From contig NZ_UIDD01000004.1 in NCBI RefSeq assembly GCF_900497695.1, positions 248,001 to 312,000 on the forward strand: a stretch of DNA of 64,000 nucleotides, given 5' to 3'. The DNA is from Pseudomonas wadenswilerensis (GTDB lineage Bacteria; Pseudomonadota; Gammaproteobacteria; Pseudomonadales; Pseudomonadaceae). This document shows, piece after piece, positions 17,514 to 27,015 of this stretch; position 1 is the first letter of the stretch; each line of letters opens with the position of its first letter. Both the position numbers and the translations under genes were made by a program. The notes below the pieces were generated by a model. The model was not told where the DNA came from. It saw only the letters and a program-made list of their open reading frames with translations, and did not search any database.

Positions 17514-18365
17514 ATGCGCACCTACCGGCTGGTGATTGCCTGCCCCGACCGTGTTGGCATCGTCGCCAAAGTCAGTAATTTCCTGGCGTCCTATAACGGC
17601 TGGATCAACGAAGCGAACCATCACTCCGATGAGCAGAGCGGCTGGTTCTTCATGCGCCACGAAATCCGCGCCGAAACCCTGCCATTCGGCATCGAGGCGT
17701 TCCGCGAAGCGTTCGCGCCGATCGCCGAAGAGTTCTCGATGGTCTGGCGTATCACCGATACCGACCAGAAGAAGCGCGTGGTGCTGATGGCCAGCCGTGA
17801 GTCCCACTGCCTGGCTGACCTGCTGCACCGCTGGCACACCAAGGAACTCGATTGCGATATTCCCTGCGTGATCTCCAACCACAATGACCTGCGCAGCATG
17901 GTCGAGTGGCACGGCATCCCGTTCTTCCATGTCCCGGTCGACCCGCAGAACAAGCAGCCGGCCTTTGCCGAAGTGTCGCGCCTGGTCAAGGAGCACGGTG
18001 CCGACGTGGTGGTGCTGGCGCGCTACATGCAGATCCTGCCGCCGCAACTGTGCCAGGAATACGCCCAGCAGGTGATCAACATCCACCATAGCTTCCTGCC
18101 GTCGTTCGTTGGCGCCAAGCCGTACCACCAGGCTTCGTTGCGTGGGGTCAAGCTGATTGGTGCTACCTGCCACTACGTCACCGAAGAGCTGGATGCCGGC
18201 CCGATCATCGAGCAGGACGTGGTCCGCGTCAGCCATAGCGACAGCATCGAAGACATGGTGCGTTTCGGCCGTGATGTCGAGAAGATGGTCCTGGCCCGTG
18301 GCCTGCGCTACCACCTGGAAGACCGCGTGCTGGTGCACGGCAACAAGACCGTGGTGTTCAACTAA
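17514..18365 (+). CDS. purU: formyltetrahydrofolate deformylase
   Basis: The 283-residue enzyme hydrolyses 10-formyltetrahydrofolate to formate and tetrahydrofolate, balancing the one-carbon pool. An N-terminal ACT domain (MRTYRLVIACPDRVGIVAKVSNFL, residues 1-85) is the likely allosteric site. The formyltransferase-like domain contains NIHHSFLPSFVGAKPYHQA and CHYVTEELDAGPIIEQ, carrying the catalytic Asn, His and Asp. The ATG at 17514 gives the family-typical start. A 57-residue gene with a strong ribosome-binding site follows at 23 bp. Confidence 0.93.
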   Translation: MRTYRLVIACPDRVGIVAKVSNFLASYNGWINEANHHSDEQSGWFFMRHEIRAETLPFGIEAFREAFAPIAEEFSMVWRITDTDQKKRVVLMASRESHCLADLLHRWHTKELDCDIPCVISNHNDLRSMVEWHGIPFFHVPVDPQNKQPAFAEVSRLVKEHGADVVVLARYMQILPPQLCQEYAQQVINIHHSFLPSFVGAKPYHQASLRGVKLIGATCHYVTEELDAGPIIEQDVVRVSHSDSIEDMVRFGRDVEKMVLARGLRYHLEDRVLVHGNKTVVFN

Positions 18366-18388
18366 GCCTCAGTGCAGGAGGTTGCCCC

Positions 18389-18562
18389 ATGGCCGATCCC
18401 CTCGACAAGGCCACCTCCAAGGCCCCGCCGACCCTCGGCGAGGGCTGCCTGAGCCGCTACGACCCGGATGCGCTGGACAGCGAAGACGGCACCGATTTTC
18501 CCGGTGCCGCCGAGCTCTGGGAGCGGGTCAAGCCGGCTAGCGACGAATCCGCGCTTGACTGA
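18389..18562 (+). CDS. 57-residue acidic protein downstream of purU, function unknown
   Basis: The reading frame begins MADPLDKATSKAPPTLGEG, includes RYDPDALDSEDGTDFPGA and ends with ERVKPASDESALD. AGGAGG stands 7 bp before the ATG, a strong argument that it is translated. It is acidic, has no membrane span or signal peptide, and is probably unstructured. It overlaps the 3' end of the convergent flippase gene by 26 bp. No family was recognised. Confidence 0.65.
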   Translation: MADPLDKATSKAPPTLGEGCLSRYDPDALDSEDGTDFPGAAELWERVKPASDESALD

Positions 18563-19541
18563 GGCGCAAGCGCTGCAGCAATGGCCGACCCAGCAGGCAG
18601 AGGAACACCGGGCCACCGGCGAGCAGATAGAAGTAATAGGTCACCAACCGCCAGATCAGGATTGCCGCCGCCGCGGTGGACGTTCCCACCATGGGCGAAA
18701 GCAACGCGGCCGAAGTCATTTCGGCGGCGCCCGCGCCACCCGGCAGCAGGCTGAACTGACCGGCGCTGAGCGACAGCATCTGTACCAGAAAGCTCGGTAT
18801 CCATTGCAGGTCGACGCCCAGCCCGCGCAGCGCCAGGTACAGCACGCTGTAACGTAACCCCCAATGCACGCAGGTCAGGGCAAACACCAGTGCCAGGGTG
18901 CGCTTGGGCAGGCGCCAGGTTTCGCCGAAGGCGCGAAAGAAGTGCAGCAGCTTGCGCGTCCAGCGCCGACGCCTGGGGGCGGCCATCTTGAGCCTGCGCA
19001 GCAGCCGGCCATTAAGGCACAGCAGCGCGCGGCGGTAGCGCACCAGTCCGAGCAAAGCGCCGAAGGCTGCGAACATCAAGACCGCGCTGCCGAGCAACAT
19101 GCTTTCCAGGCTGCGGTTGAGGTTGTGGAACAGCGTGTAGCCGGCGATCCCCAGCATGGCGCAGAAAAAGAACAGCAGGTCGTTGAGCTGGTCGGCGGCA
19201 AACACTGCGCTACTGCGCGCAGGACCAATGCGGTCGCGGGCCAGCAAGGCGATCAGCGCCAGCGGGCCACCGCTGCCGCCCGGGGTGGTGCAGATGGCGA
19301 ACTCGGTGGCCATGATCACGCCGAGGCTGCGCCAGCGTCCCAACGCCGCGCCCTGGCTGCCGAGCAGCAAGCGCAGGCGGACGGCGTTGATGATCCAGCA
19401 CAGCACGATCATGGCGAACAGGCCGAGCAGCAGGTGCGGGGCAAAGCCACGCAGACGCGACAACAGCTCGCTGCCGCCGAGCAACGCCGGCACCAACAAC
19501 GCCACAATCAGCGCCAGGAGCAGCCAGAGCAGGCGGTTCAC
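18537..19541 (-). CDS. flippase-like integral membrane protein (LPG synthase TM / UPF0104 family)
   Basis: The 334-residue protein has about eight hydrophobic spans and the family pattern TTPGGSGGPLALIAL, then FFFCAML and LSLSAGQFSLLPGGAGAAE near the end. Relatives include the membrane half of lysylphosphatidylglycerol synthase and flippases for glycolipids. It starts at GTG overlapping the stop of the deacetylase gene (GTGA), the third gene of a tightly coupled operon with a deacetylase and a glycosyltransferase. A role in moving a lipid-linked sugar across the inner membrane is inferred from that context. Confidence 0.75.
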   Translation of the reverse strand: MNRLLWLLLALIVALLVPALLGGSELLSRLRGFAPHLLLGLFAMIVLCWIINAVRLRLLLGSQGAALGRWRSLGVIMATEFAICTTPGGSGGPLALIALLARDRIGPARSSAVFAADQLNDLLFFFCAMLGIAGYTLFHNLNRSLESMLLGSAVLMFAAFGALLGLVRYRRALLCLNGRLLRRLKMAAPRRRRWTRKLLHFFRAFGETWRLPKRTLALVFALTCVHWGLRYSVLYLALRGLGVDLQWIPSFLVQMLSLSAGQFSLLPGGAGAAEMTSAALLSPMVGTSTAAAAILIWRLVTYYFYLLAGGPVFLCLLGRPLLQRLRLSQARIRR

Positions 19542-20299
19542 CGGCCGTGCCTGCTGGCCAGCCAGGCGGATTTGGTCAGCGGTTCGCGGCCTTGGCGCAA
19601 CAGGCGTTGCACGGTTTGCAGCCAGTAGCGGCGGGAAAAGCCATGGCGCATGTCCACCGGGTGCAGGCCCAGGCGGATGACCGGGGCCTGGCGCAGGCGC
19701 GTTTCACGCATATCACAGAGCACTTTCGACAGGCCTCGCCGCCAACGGCTACGGGCGCTCCAGACCAGGCCGGGCGCGGGGATCGGGCTGAAGTCTGGCA
19801 GTTGATAGATGTGCTGCGAGTCGCTGGTATAGCGCAGCGGCAAGCTGCGCAATACCTGGCGTGTACCGTCGCTCATCAGCCATGCCGGGGCGACGAAGCC
19901 CGCCAGTGGCCAGTCATAACGCTGGAACAGCGCGATGCCGGCCTCCAGACGCTCGCGTGCCTGGGCCTGGTCGAGGCTGTAGAACTCGCCTTCCCAGGTG
20001 TAGATCCGGCGCATGAAGTAGTCCCGCGGCGAGCGTGGCGGCGGGCTGTCATCAGCATGAAAGTAGCCATGCAGCGCCATTTCGTCGCCACGCTGCAGGC
20101 GCCGGTCAAGCATCAGGCGAAAACCGGGCGAATGCTCCAGGGCATTGCGTTTGTGAAAGTCCGGCACCACCAGCCAGGTCATGGGAATGTCGCCCAGGGC
20201 ATCGACCGCTTCGACGAAAGGCTGGTAGTCCGGCCAGGTTTCCGGCGCAACATCATGCAGCACCAGCAGCAGGCTTTGTCGATCAGCATGCTCAGGCAT
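19538..20299 (-). CDS. polysaccharide deacetylase-like protein (DUF2334/NodB-type)
   Basis: The 253-residue protein begins MPEHADRQSLLLVLHDVAPE. The LHDVAP and HGYFHADD (HxxxH) motifs correspond to the metal-binding Asp/His positions of NodB deacetylases. The ATG lies 8 bp inside the end of the glycosyltransferase gene, and its stop overlaps the start of the flippase gene. It probably removes an acetyl or similar group from a sugar made by its neighbour. The longer frame reading through into the glycosyltransferase gene is not coding. Confidence 0.78.
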   Translation of the reverse strand: MPEHADRQSLLLVLHDVAPETWPDYQPFVEAVDALGDIPMTWLVVPDFHKRNALEHSPGFRLMLDRRLQRGDEMALHGYFHADDSPPPRSPRDYFMRRIYTWEGEFYSLDQAQARERLEAGIALFQRYDWPLAGFVAPAWLMSDGTRQVLRSLPLRYTSDSQHIYQLPDFSPIPAPGLVWSARSRWRRGLSKVLCDMRETRLRQAPVIRLGLHPVDMRHGFSRRYWLQTVQRLLRQGREPLTKSAWLASRHGR

Positions 20300-21413
20300 G
20301 AGCGCGCACCAGCATCGGGTGGCCCAGCACTGCCCGGTAATGTTCCAGCAGCCCGTTGACCACGGTGTCCCAGGCGTAGTGCTGCTCGACATGGGCGCGG
20401 GCCTGCAGGCCCATTTGCCGGGCGCCGACCTCGAACACCTCCCTGACCGTGCGGGCCATGGCCAAGCCATCGTTGGGCGTACACAGCCGGCCGCACTGGT
20501 CATTGACGATTTCGGTGAAGGCCCCGGCGGCCACGGCAATGACCGGGATGGCGCTGGCCATGGCTTCGAGAATGACCAGGCCGAAGGTTTCCTGGTCGCC
20601 AGCGTGCAGCAGGGCATCGGCACTGGCCAGCAGGCGGGCGACTTCGCTGGCCGGGCAGAAGTGATCGATGACACTGACATTGGCTGGCACATTGGCCGGC
20701 ATGTGCGAGCCGACCAGCAGCAGATGGTAGTGCTTGCCCAGGCGTTTCATGCAGTCGAGCAGCACCGGCAGGTTCTTCTCCCGCGAGCCGCGCCCGGCGA
20801 ACACCAGCAGGCGGGTGGTATCGGTTATACCCAGTTCACGGCGCAGAGACAGATCGCGGTGCTGCGGGTTGAAGGTCGTCAGGTCGACGCCCAGGCGCTG
20901 CACGTGAACATTATCGATGCCCAGGCCGCGCAGCTTGTCGGCCATCACCTGGCTCGGCGCCAGGACCCGGTCGAAGTTGCCGTAGAGCTTGCTGACGTAG
21001 GCTTCGACATTGGGCGTAAACCAATTGCCCATGCGGTTGCTCACCAGCAGCGGGAGGTCGGAATGGTAGAAGCCGATCACGGGTACGTCGAGCTGGCGGC
21101 GGGCATCCAGGGCTGCCCAGGCGGTCAGGTAAGGGTCGCCGACTTCGATCAGATCGGGCTGAAGATCCTGCAGGACATTGCGCCAGGGCGCCAGGCGCAG
21201 GGGAAAGCGGTAGCCGTTGCCGAACGGCAGGGCCGGTGCCGGTACCTTGTAGATACCGTTGTCGTGGCTGGCGCTGGCGCCGGGGATCAACAGGCTGTGA
21301 CGGACACCGGGAGTAAGGCCCAGGCGGCGGTGTTTGGCATCAAGATAGGTACGCACGCCGCCACTGGCAGGGGCGTAGAACATGGTGATGTCAGCGATGT
21401 GCACGATCAGCAT
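20292..21413 (-). CDS. GT4-family glycosyltransferase
   Basis: The 373-residue protein shows the GT-B fold typical of GT4 enzymes. Its N-terminal domain has a glycine-rich loop after the first strand (SGGVRTYLDAKHRRL). Its C-terminal domain has LLVFAGRGSREKNLPVLLDCM and the nucleotide-sugar signature ETFGLVILEAMASAIPVIA. It uses a nucleotide-sugar donor; the acceptor is unknown but the operon (deacetylase, flippase-like membrane protein) suggests a lipid-linked glycan. It is the first gene of the operon and its upstream region faces a repeat-rich segment. Confidence 0.86.
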   Translation of the reverse strand: MLIVHIADITMFYAPASGGVRTYLDAKHRRLGLTPGVRHSLLIPGASASHDNGIYKVPAPALPFGNGYRFPLRLAPWRNVLQDLQPDLIEVGDPYLTAWAALDARRQLDVPVIGFYHSDLPLLVSNRMGNWFTPNVEAYVSKLYGNFDRVLAPSQVMADKLRGLGIDNVHVQRLGVDLTTFNPQHRDLSLRRELGITDTTRLLVFAGRGSREKNLPVLLDCMKRLGKHYHLLLVGSHMPANVPANVSVIDHFCPASEVARLLASADALLHAGDQETFGLVILEAMASAIPVIAVAAGAFTEIVNDQCGRLCTPNDGLAMARTVREVFEVGARQMGLQARAHVEQHYAWDTVVNGLLEHYRAVLGHPMLVRAHA

Positions 21414-21524
21414 CCCTCCGAGATCGTCTCCAGAGTGTGTCGCCAGGCAGCTTTTCGCCGCTGGAGACGCGCCCTAAGGTTGACCTCTATGAAGGATAGT
21501 TTGTTCGATGGGGTTCGGCAGCGG

Positions 21525-21611
21525 CTGGCTGCAAGCTACAAGCTGCAAGAAAAAGACAAGCGCATTCGGCTCTGTTTCTTCTTGCAGCTTCAAGCTTGCC
21601 GCTTGCAGCTC
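21525..21611. repeat. AGCTTGCAGC-type inverted repeat cluster downstream of the chemoreceptor gene
   Basis: GGCTGCAAGCTACAAGCTGC followed by AAGAA on the left pairs with TTCTTGCAGCTTCAAGCTTG and following bases on the right, with a loop around 21552-21575. The same short words repeat in both orientations. Lying between two genes that end and begin here, it can form a long hairpin that may end chemoreceptor transcription, although no U-tract follows the stem. Confidence 0.6.
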
Positions 21612-21615
21612 AAGT

Positions 21616-23496
21616 TCAGATACGGAAGCTGCCCACCAGTTGTTTCAGGCGGCTGGCCTGCTGCTCCAGGTCGGCGCAGGCGCGCAGGGTCGACTGCAGG
21701 TTCTCGACGCCTTCCTGGTTGAGCATGTTGATTTCGTTGATGTCCATGTTGATCGAATCGACCACGGCGGTCTGTTCCTCGGTGGCGGTGGCCACCGACT
21801 GGTTCATGCCGTCGATCTCGCCGATGCGCAGGGTCACGCTGCCCAGGCGCTCGCCGGCCTGGTTGGCGATCTCGACGCTGTCCTGGCTGTGGCGCTGGCT
21901 CTGGCCCATGGTGTCGACCGACTCGCGGGCGCCGACCTGCAGCTCTTCGATCATGTTCTGCACCTGTTGCGCCGACTCCTGGGTGCGGTGCGCCAGGTTG
22001 CGCACTTCATCGGCGACCACGGCAAAACCGCGACCGGCTTCACCGGCCCGTGCTGCCTCGATGGCGGCGTTGAGCGCCAGCAGGTTGGTTTGCTGCGAGA
22101 TGCTGGTGATCACTTCGAGGATCTGGCCGATGTTCACAGTCTTGCTGTTGAGCGTCTCGATGTGCGCGCTGGAGGTGCAGATCAGGTCCGACAGACGGTT
22201 CATCGCCTGGATGCTGCGATCGACCACCTGCTGACCTTCTTCGGCCAGATGCCGTGCCGAGCTTGCCTGTTGCGAGGCTTGCGCGGCGTTGTGGGCAATT
22301 TCCTGGGCGGCAGCACCCAACTGGTTGATCGCCGCGGCCACGCTGTTGGTGCGGTTGGACTGCTCGTCGGAGTTGACCATCGACGAGTTCGAGGCGCTGA
22401 CCACCCGCAGGGCCACTTCGTTGACCTGCTCGGTGGCCGAGGACACTTCGCGGATCGAGCCATGGACGCGCTCGACGAAGCGGTTGAAGGCGCTACCGAG
22501 GATGCCGAACTCATCGTGGTTATGAATGGCCAGGCGCTTGGTCAGGTCGCCTTCACCTTCGGCGATGTCTTCCATGGCCCGGGTCATGGTGTGCAGCGGT
22601 TGCATCAGCACGCGGATCAACAGGCCGAGCAGGGCGATGATGATGACCACGGCGACCAGGGTGGCAATCACCGCGGAGGTGCGGAACTTGCTCAGCATCG
22701 AGTAGGCCTCGTCCTTGTCTACCGACAGGCCGATGTACCAGTTGGCCGAAGGCAGGCCCTTGACCGGGGCGAAGCTGAGGATCCGGGTCTTGCCGTCGAG
22801 CTGGACTTCACTCGGTTCCTTGCTGATGCGCGGGGTGTTCTGCGGGAACAGGTCCGACAGCGACTTCATCACCAGGTTCTTGTCCGGGTGCACGAGGATC
22901 TTGCCTTGATCGTTGATCAGGAAGGCGTAGCCCATGCCGCCGAAGTTCAGCGAGTTGATGATCTCGGTCAGGCCATCGAGGGCCAGGTCGCCACCGACCA
23001 CGCCGACATTGCGCGCAGCGGTCGCGACTACCGAGATGACCATCTTGCCGGTGCTGACATCAATATAGGGTTCGGTCAGGATCGGTCCGTTGGCCGCCAT
23101 GCCGTCCTTGTACCAGGGGCGTACGCGCGGGTCGTAGCCGTCCGGCATCTTGGTTTGTGGGCGGATGGTAAAACCACCGTTGACATCACCCAGGTAAATC
23201 GTCAGGAAACTTGAGACCAGGGCCTGTTGGCCGAGCAGGGTGCCGATTTTGTCGGCCTCGGGAAACGCGGCAATGTTTTGTGCAACGTTTTGTACCAGCA
23301 GAATACGACCGTCAAACAGGTTCTTGATATTGGTCGAAGTGGTTTCGCCCATTTCCTCAAGATAGTTTTCCAGATCCTCGCGAATGGCATTACGCTGCAA
23401 GAAATCGTTGTACAAAGTAAACAGGGTAAAGGCGATCATGACGATCAGCGAGGCGGCCAATAGGATCTTGTGGCTGAATCGGAGGCTTTTGTTCAT
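21616..23496 (-). CDS. methyl-accepting chemotaxis protein with dCache amino-acid sensor
   Basis: The 626-residue receptor has a TM helix (about 10-30), a periplasmic double-Cache domain (about 31-275), a second TM helix (about 277-300), HAMP, and a signalling domain whose tip is [20 protein letters not shown] followed by [20 protein letters not shown]. In the sensor, Y121, R126, W128, Y129, Y144, D146 and D170 match the amino-acid-binding motif known from PctA-type receptors. It should therefore guide swimming toward amino acids or a related amine. The C-terminus lacks a CheR-binding pentapeptide. The ligand set is an inference from the motif. Confidence 0.92.
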   Translation of the reverse strand: MNKSLRFSHKILLAASLIVMIAFTLFTLYNDFLQRNAIREDLENYLEEMGETTSTNIKNLFDGRILLVQNVAQNIAAFPEADKIGTLLGQQALVSSFLTIYLGDVNGGFTIRPQTKMPDGYDPRVRPWYKDGMAANGPILTEPYIDVSTGKMVISVVATAARNVGVVGGDLALDGLTEIINSLNFGGMGYAFLINDQGKILVHPDKNLVMKSLSDLFPQNTPRISKEPSEVQLDGKTRILSFAPVKGLPSANWYIGLSVDKDEAYSMLSKFRTSAVIATLVAVVIIIALLGLLIRVLMQPLHTMTRAMEDIAEGEGDLTKRLAIHNHDEFGILGSAFNRFVERVHGSIREVSSATEQVNEVALRVVSASNSSMVNSDEQSNRTNSVAAAINQLGAAAQEIAHNAAQASQQASSARHLAEEGQQVVDRSIQAMNRLSDLICTSSAHIETLNSKTVNIGQILEVITSISQQTNLLALNAAIEAARAGEAGRGFAVVADEVRNLAHRTQESAQQVQNMIEELQVGARESVDTMGQSQRHSQDSVEIANQAGERLGSVTLRIGEIDGMNQSVATATEEQTAVVDSINMDINEINMLNQEGVENLQSTLRACADLEQQASRLKQLVGSFRI

Positions 23497-23666
23497 AACG
23501 TGTCGGTCCGCTAAGGTCTTGTTATCCGGGTCGTTCGCACAAAGAACAGCGTGAAAAGCGGTGCAGGTCCCAATTCCTTGTCGGGCTATTCCTGTCTTCC
23601 TGGTGGTCTATCGCTATTTAATATCGGCCGTTTCAAGCCAAAGCTTTAAACAGAGGGTGAAAAAAC

Positions 23667-25145
23667 ATGCCTGACTCTTCGCAATTCGTGCTCGGCGCCG
23701 ACCTTGCCGGACAGCCGGTGGCCCAGGCCATGCGCCTGGCCAATCGTCACGGCCTGGTGGCCGGGGCGACCGGTACCGGCAAGACCGTGACCCTGCAACA
23801 TATGGCCGAAGCCTTCAGTGACGCGGGCGTGGCGGTATTTGCCGCCGACGTCAAAGGCGACCTGTGCGGGCTGGGCGCAGTGGGCAACCCCCAGGGCAAG
23901 GTGGCCGAACGCATTGCCGGCATGCCCTGGCTGGGGCATCGGCCTCAGGCTTATCCAGTAAGCTTGTGGGATATCCACGGTCAGTCCGGTCATCCGTTGC
24001 GCACCACCCTCAGTGAAATGGGCCCGCTACTGCTGGGTAATCTGCTGGAGCTGACCGACAGCCAGCAGGCCGCACTGTATGCCGCGTTCAAGGTCGCCGA
24101 CCGCGAAGGCCTGTTGCTGCTGGATATCAAGGACCTCAAGGCCCTGCTGGCGCACTTGAAGGACAACCCGCAACTGCTCGGTGAAGACAGTGCGCTGATG
24201 ACCACAGGCTCCAGCCAGGCCCTGTTGCGGCGACTGGCAACCCTGGAGCAGCAGGGCGCCGAAGCGCTGTTCGGCGAGCCGGCCTTGCAGCTGGAAGACA
24301 TCCTGCAACCGGATGCCGATGGCCGCGGACGCATTCACCTGCTCGATGCCAGCCGCCTGGTGCATGAAGCGCCGAAGGTCTATGCGACCTTCCTGCTCTG
24401 GCTGCTGGCCGAGCTGTTCGAGCAATTGCCCGAGCGCGGCGATGCCGACAAGCCGTTACTGGCGCTGTTCTTCGATGAAGCGCATCTGCTGTTCAACGGC
24501 ACCCCCAAGGCCCTGCAGGACCGCCTGGAACAGGTGGTGCGGCTAATCCGATCCAAAGGCGTAGGGGTGTATTTCGTCACCCAGTCGCCGAGCGACCTGC
24601 CGGATGATGTCCTGGCGCAGTTGGGCTTGCGCGTCCAGCATGGCCTGCGGGCCTTTACCGCCAAGGAGCAGAAATCCCTCAAGGCCGTGGCCGATGGCTT
24701 CCGTCCCAACCCGGAATTCGACACCCTGAGCGTATTGACCGAGCTGGGTATCGGTGAGGCACTGGTCGGTACCCTGCAGGAAAAAGGCACGCCGGGCATG
24801 GTCCAGCGTGTGCTGATCGCGCCGCCGCAGTCGCGTATCGGGCCGCTGAGCGCTGCTGAGCGGGCGGCGCTGATTGCCGCTTCGCCATTGGTCGGGCGTT
24901 ATGACAAGCCGGTAGACCGTGAATCGGCCTATGAGCTGCTCAATGCCCGCAAAGGCGGCGCGGTTGCGCCTGAACAAGCACCGGCAGCGGCTGAAGAGAG
25001 CTTTGCCGACAAGGCCGGCGAGTTCCTCCAGAGCGCGGCGGGGCAGGCGATCAAGTCGGCGGTACGCCAGGCGGCGAACCAGTTCGGTCGCCAGCTGGTG
25101 CGTGGCCTGATGGGCTCGTTGCTCGGTGGCAGCAAGCGCCGCTGA
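23667..25145 (+). CDS. HerA/YjgR-like P-loop ATPase (DUF853)
   Basis: The 492-residue protein has Walker A GATGTGKT at residues 33-40, Walker B LLALFFDEAH near residue 270, and a sensor-like FVTQSPSDLPDDVLAQLGLR. The C-terminal 60 residues are low in complexity (AVAPEQAPAAAEESFADKAGE). It matches the widely conserved YjgR family related to the HerA DNA translocases, whose cellular role is not established. It stands alone between the chemoreceptor gene and a terminator. Confidence 0.85.
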   Translation: MPDSSQFVLGADLAGQPVAQAMRLANRHGLVAGATGTGKTVTLQHMAEAFSDAGVAVFAADVKGDLCGLGAVGNPQGKVAERIAGMPWLGHRPQAYPVSLWDIHGQSGHPLRTTLSEMGPLLLGNLLELTDSQQAALYAAFKVADREGLLLLDIKDLKALLAHLKDNPQLLGEDSALMTTGSSQALLRRLATLEQQGAEALFGEPALQLEDILQPDADGRGRIHLLDASRLVHEAPKVYATFLLWLLAELFEQLPERGDADKPLLALFFDEAHLLFNGTPKALQDRLEQVVRLIRSKGVGVYFVTQSPSDLPDDVLAQLGLRVQHGLRAFTAKEQKSLKAVADGFRPNPEFDTLSVLTELGIGEALVGTLQEKGTPGMVQRVLIAPPQSRIGPLSAAERAALIAASPLVGRYDKPVDRESAYELLNARKGGAVAPEQAPAAAEESFADKAGEFLQSAAGQAIKSAVRQAANQFGRQLVRGLMGSLLGGSKRR

Positions 25146-25161
25146 TTGTATCAGGCATAAA

Positions 25162-25188
25162 AAAGGCGCCCCTCGGGGCGCCTTTTTA
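25162..25188. terminator. bidirectional terminator between the YjgR-like gene and pit
   Basis: AAAGGCGCCCC and GGGGCGCCTTT form a perfect stem with loop TC. Six A precede and five T follow, giving a U-tract in both directions. Confidence 0.92.
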
Positions 25189-25200
25189 CTGCGGGGTGCT

Positions 25201-26673
25201 TTAGCCGATGGCTTTGGTCGCCAGCCAGAACAAGCCTGCCGACAGGCCCACAGTGGCCGGAAGGGTCAGTACCCAGGCCAGCAGGATGGTCCTGACGGTG
25301 CCACCTTGCAGGCCGCTCTTGTTCGCCACCATGGTACCGGCCACACCCGAGGACAGTACGTGGGTGGTCGATACCGGCAGGCTGAAGATGTTGGCCATGC
25401 CGATGGCGCAGGCTGCGGTGATCTGTGCCGACATGCCCTGGGCGTAGGTCATGCCCTGCTTGCCGATCTTCTCGCCGATGGTCAGCACTACGCGTTTCCA
25501 GCCGACCATGGTACCCAGGCCCAGGGCCAGGGCGACCGCGAGAATCACCCAGAACGGGGCGTACTCGGTGGTGGCAGTGAGGTCCTTGCGCAGTTTGTCC
25601 AGGTCCGCCTTCTCGCGTGCCTGCAGGCCTGGCAGCTTGCCGACCTTCTTGGCGGTGTCGTCCAGGCAGAGCAGGTAACGACGTACTTCAATGCGTTTTT
25701 CCGGTGTCAGCGACCGGTAGTCGGCCACGCCTTTGAGCGAATCGAGCAAGGCATTGATGGTCGGCTCGGTCTGCTGCGGGTTGCAGCTGAACTGTTCTGG
25801 CAGGTCGCCTTCTTTGGCTTTGCCCAGGGCCAGGAATTCGCCCAGGGTCGCTTCGTTGCGCTGATAGAACTGGTTCAGGTGCAGGGTGGCGTCGCGGGTC
25901 CGCTCGATCTGGTAGGTCGTGCTGTTCAGGTCGAGAACGAACGCGGACGGAACGATACCGATCAGCACCAGCATGATCAGGCCGATACCTTTCTGACCGT
26001 CGTTGGAGCCGTGCACGAAGCTTACGCCCATGGCTGAAATCACCAGGACCAGGCGGTTCCAGAATGGCGGGTGCTTCTTGTCGTCGAGCTTGCGGCGCTG
26101 TTCCGGCGTCTTGTGCATCTTCGACAGCGGCCGCCACCATTTCAGGCCCAGCAGCACCAGCGCGGCGACAGCGAAACCGGCCATCGGCGACAGTACCAGC
26201 GACATGCCGATATCGATTGCCTTCTGCCAGTTGACCCCGTCACCCAGCGGAATGTCGCTGATCAGGGCGTTGGCCAGGCCCACGCCCAGGATCGAGCCGA
26301 TCAGCGTATGCGAACTGGACGCCGGGATCCCGAAGTACCAGGTGCCCAGGTTCCAGGTGATGGCGGCAGCCAATAGAGAGAAGACCATCGCCAGGCCGTG
26401 GCCGGTGTTCACATTGATCAGGAGTTCGACCGGCAGCAGGTGAACGATGGCATACGCCACGCCGACACCGCCGAGCAGAACCCCGAGGAAGTTGAACACG
26501 CCGGAGAAGAACACGGCCAGGTGCGGCGGCATGGCTTTGGTATAGATGACTGTAGCTACCGCGTTAGCGGTGTCATGAAAGCCATTGATGAACTCGAAGG
26601 CGAGTACGAAGGTCAGAGCGAGCAGCAAGCTCACCAGTACCCAGGCATCAAGTCCGCTGAATAAATCGATCAT
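25201..26673 (-). CDS. PiT-family low-affinity inorganic phosphate transporter
   Basis: The 490-residue membrane protein has the two PiT signature repeats: FINGFHDTANAVATVIYT near the N-terminus and SFVHGSNDGQKGIGLIMLV in the middle, plus GIPASSSHTLIGSILGVG and LPVSTTHVLSSGVAG. A large hydrophilic loop (about residues 240-360) separates the two halves. It carries metal-phosphate in symport with protons at the inner membrane. No Pho box was recognised upstream, in keeping with constitutive low-affinity uptake. Confidence 0.93.
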   Translation of the reverse strand: MIDLFSGLDAWVLVSLLLALTFVLAFEFINGFHDTANAVATVIYTKAMPPHLAVFFSGVFNFLGVLLGGVGVAYAIVHLLPVELLINVNTGHGLAMVFSLLAAAITWNLGTWYFGIPASSSHTLIGSILGVGLANALISDIPLGDGVNWQKAIDIGMSLVLSPMAGFAVAALVLLGLKWWRPLSKMHKTPEQRRKLDDKKHPPFWNRLVLVISAMGVSFVHGSNDGQKGIGLIMLVLIGIVPSAFVLDLNSTTYQIERTRDATLHLNQFYQRNEATLGEFLALGKAKEGDLPEQFSCNPQQTEPTINALLDSLKGVADYRSLTPEKRIEVRRYLLCLDDTAKKVGKLPGLQAREKADLDKLRKDLTATTEYAPFWVILAVALALGLGTMVGWKRVVLTIGEKIGKQGMTYAQGMSAQITAACAIGMANIFSLPVSTTHVLSSGVAGTMVANKSGLQGGTVRTILLAWVLTLPATVGLSAGLFWLATKAIG

Positions 26674-27015
26674 GAAGGAATTCTGACCCGGTCATAAGGG
26701 GGCGCGATTATGCCAGAAATCCCCGGTAATCGATGCCCCTGCTGCTGACCGCTCGACGACTTTTCTAGCCCGGCGCCCAACCCGTTGAGGCGGCGATGCT
26801 TCGCTTAACGTCGGCTAAAATGCTAAAAAATCGAGAAAAATGAAAGGTTTGCACTCAGGTCTGGTTGTCAGGAAAAAATCAAACGACCGTATGAAATTTG
26901 TGAAATTCCGTTACGGCATGCTGTGGACCGCGCAAAAATCCGCAGCATTGCGGGCCGGCAAAAGCGCCCCCGGTACGCCGTTCAATGGCCTGCTTGCGCT
27001 GCCTGCAGCAGCGGG
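26674..27015. other. 342-bp intergenic stretch upstream of pit, nothing identified
   Basis: This stretch separates the divergent end of a small gene from pit. It contains an A-rich segment near 26817-26880 (TGCTAAAAAATCGAGAAAAA) that may hold the pit promoter. I found no reading frame with a ribosome-binding site, no REP unit and no clear hairpin terminator. Confidence 0.4.
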
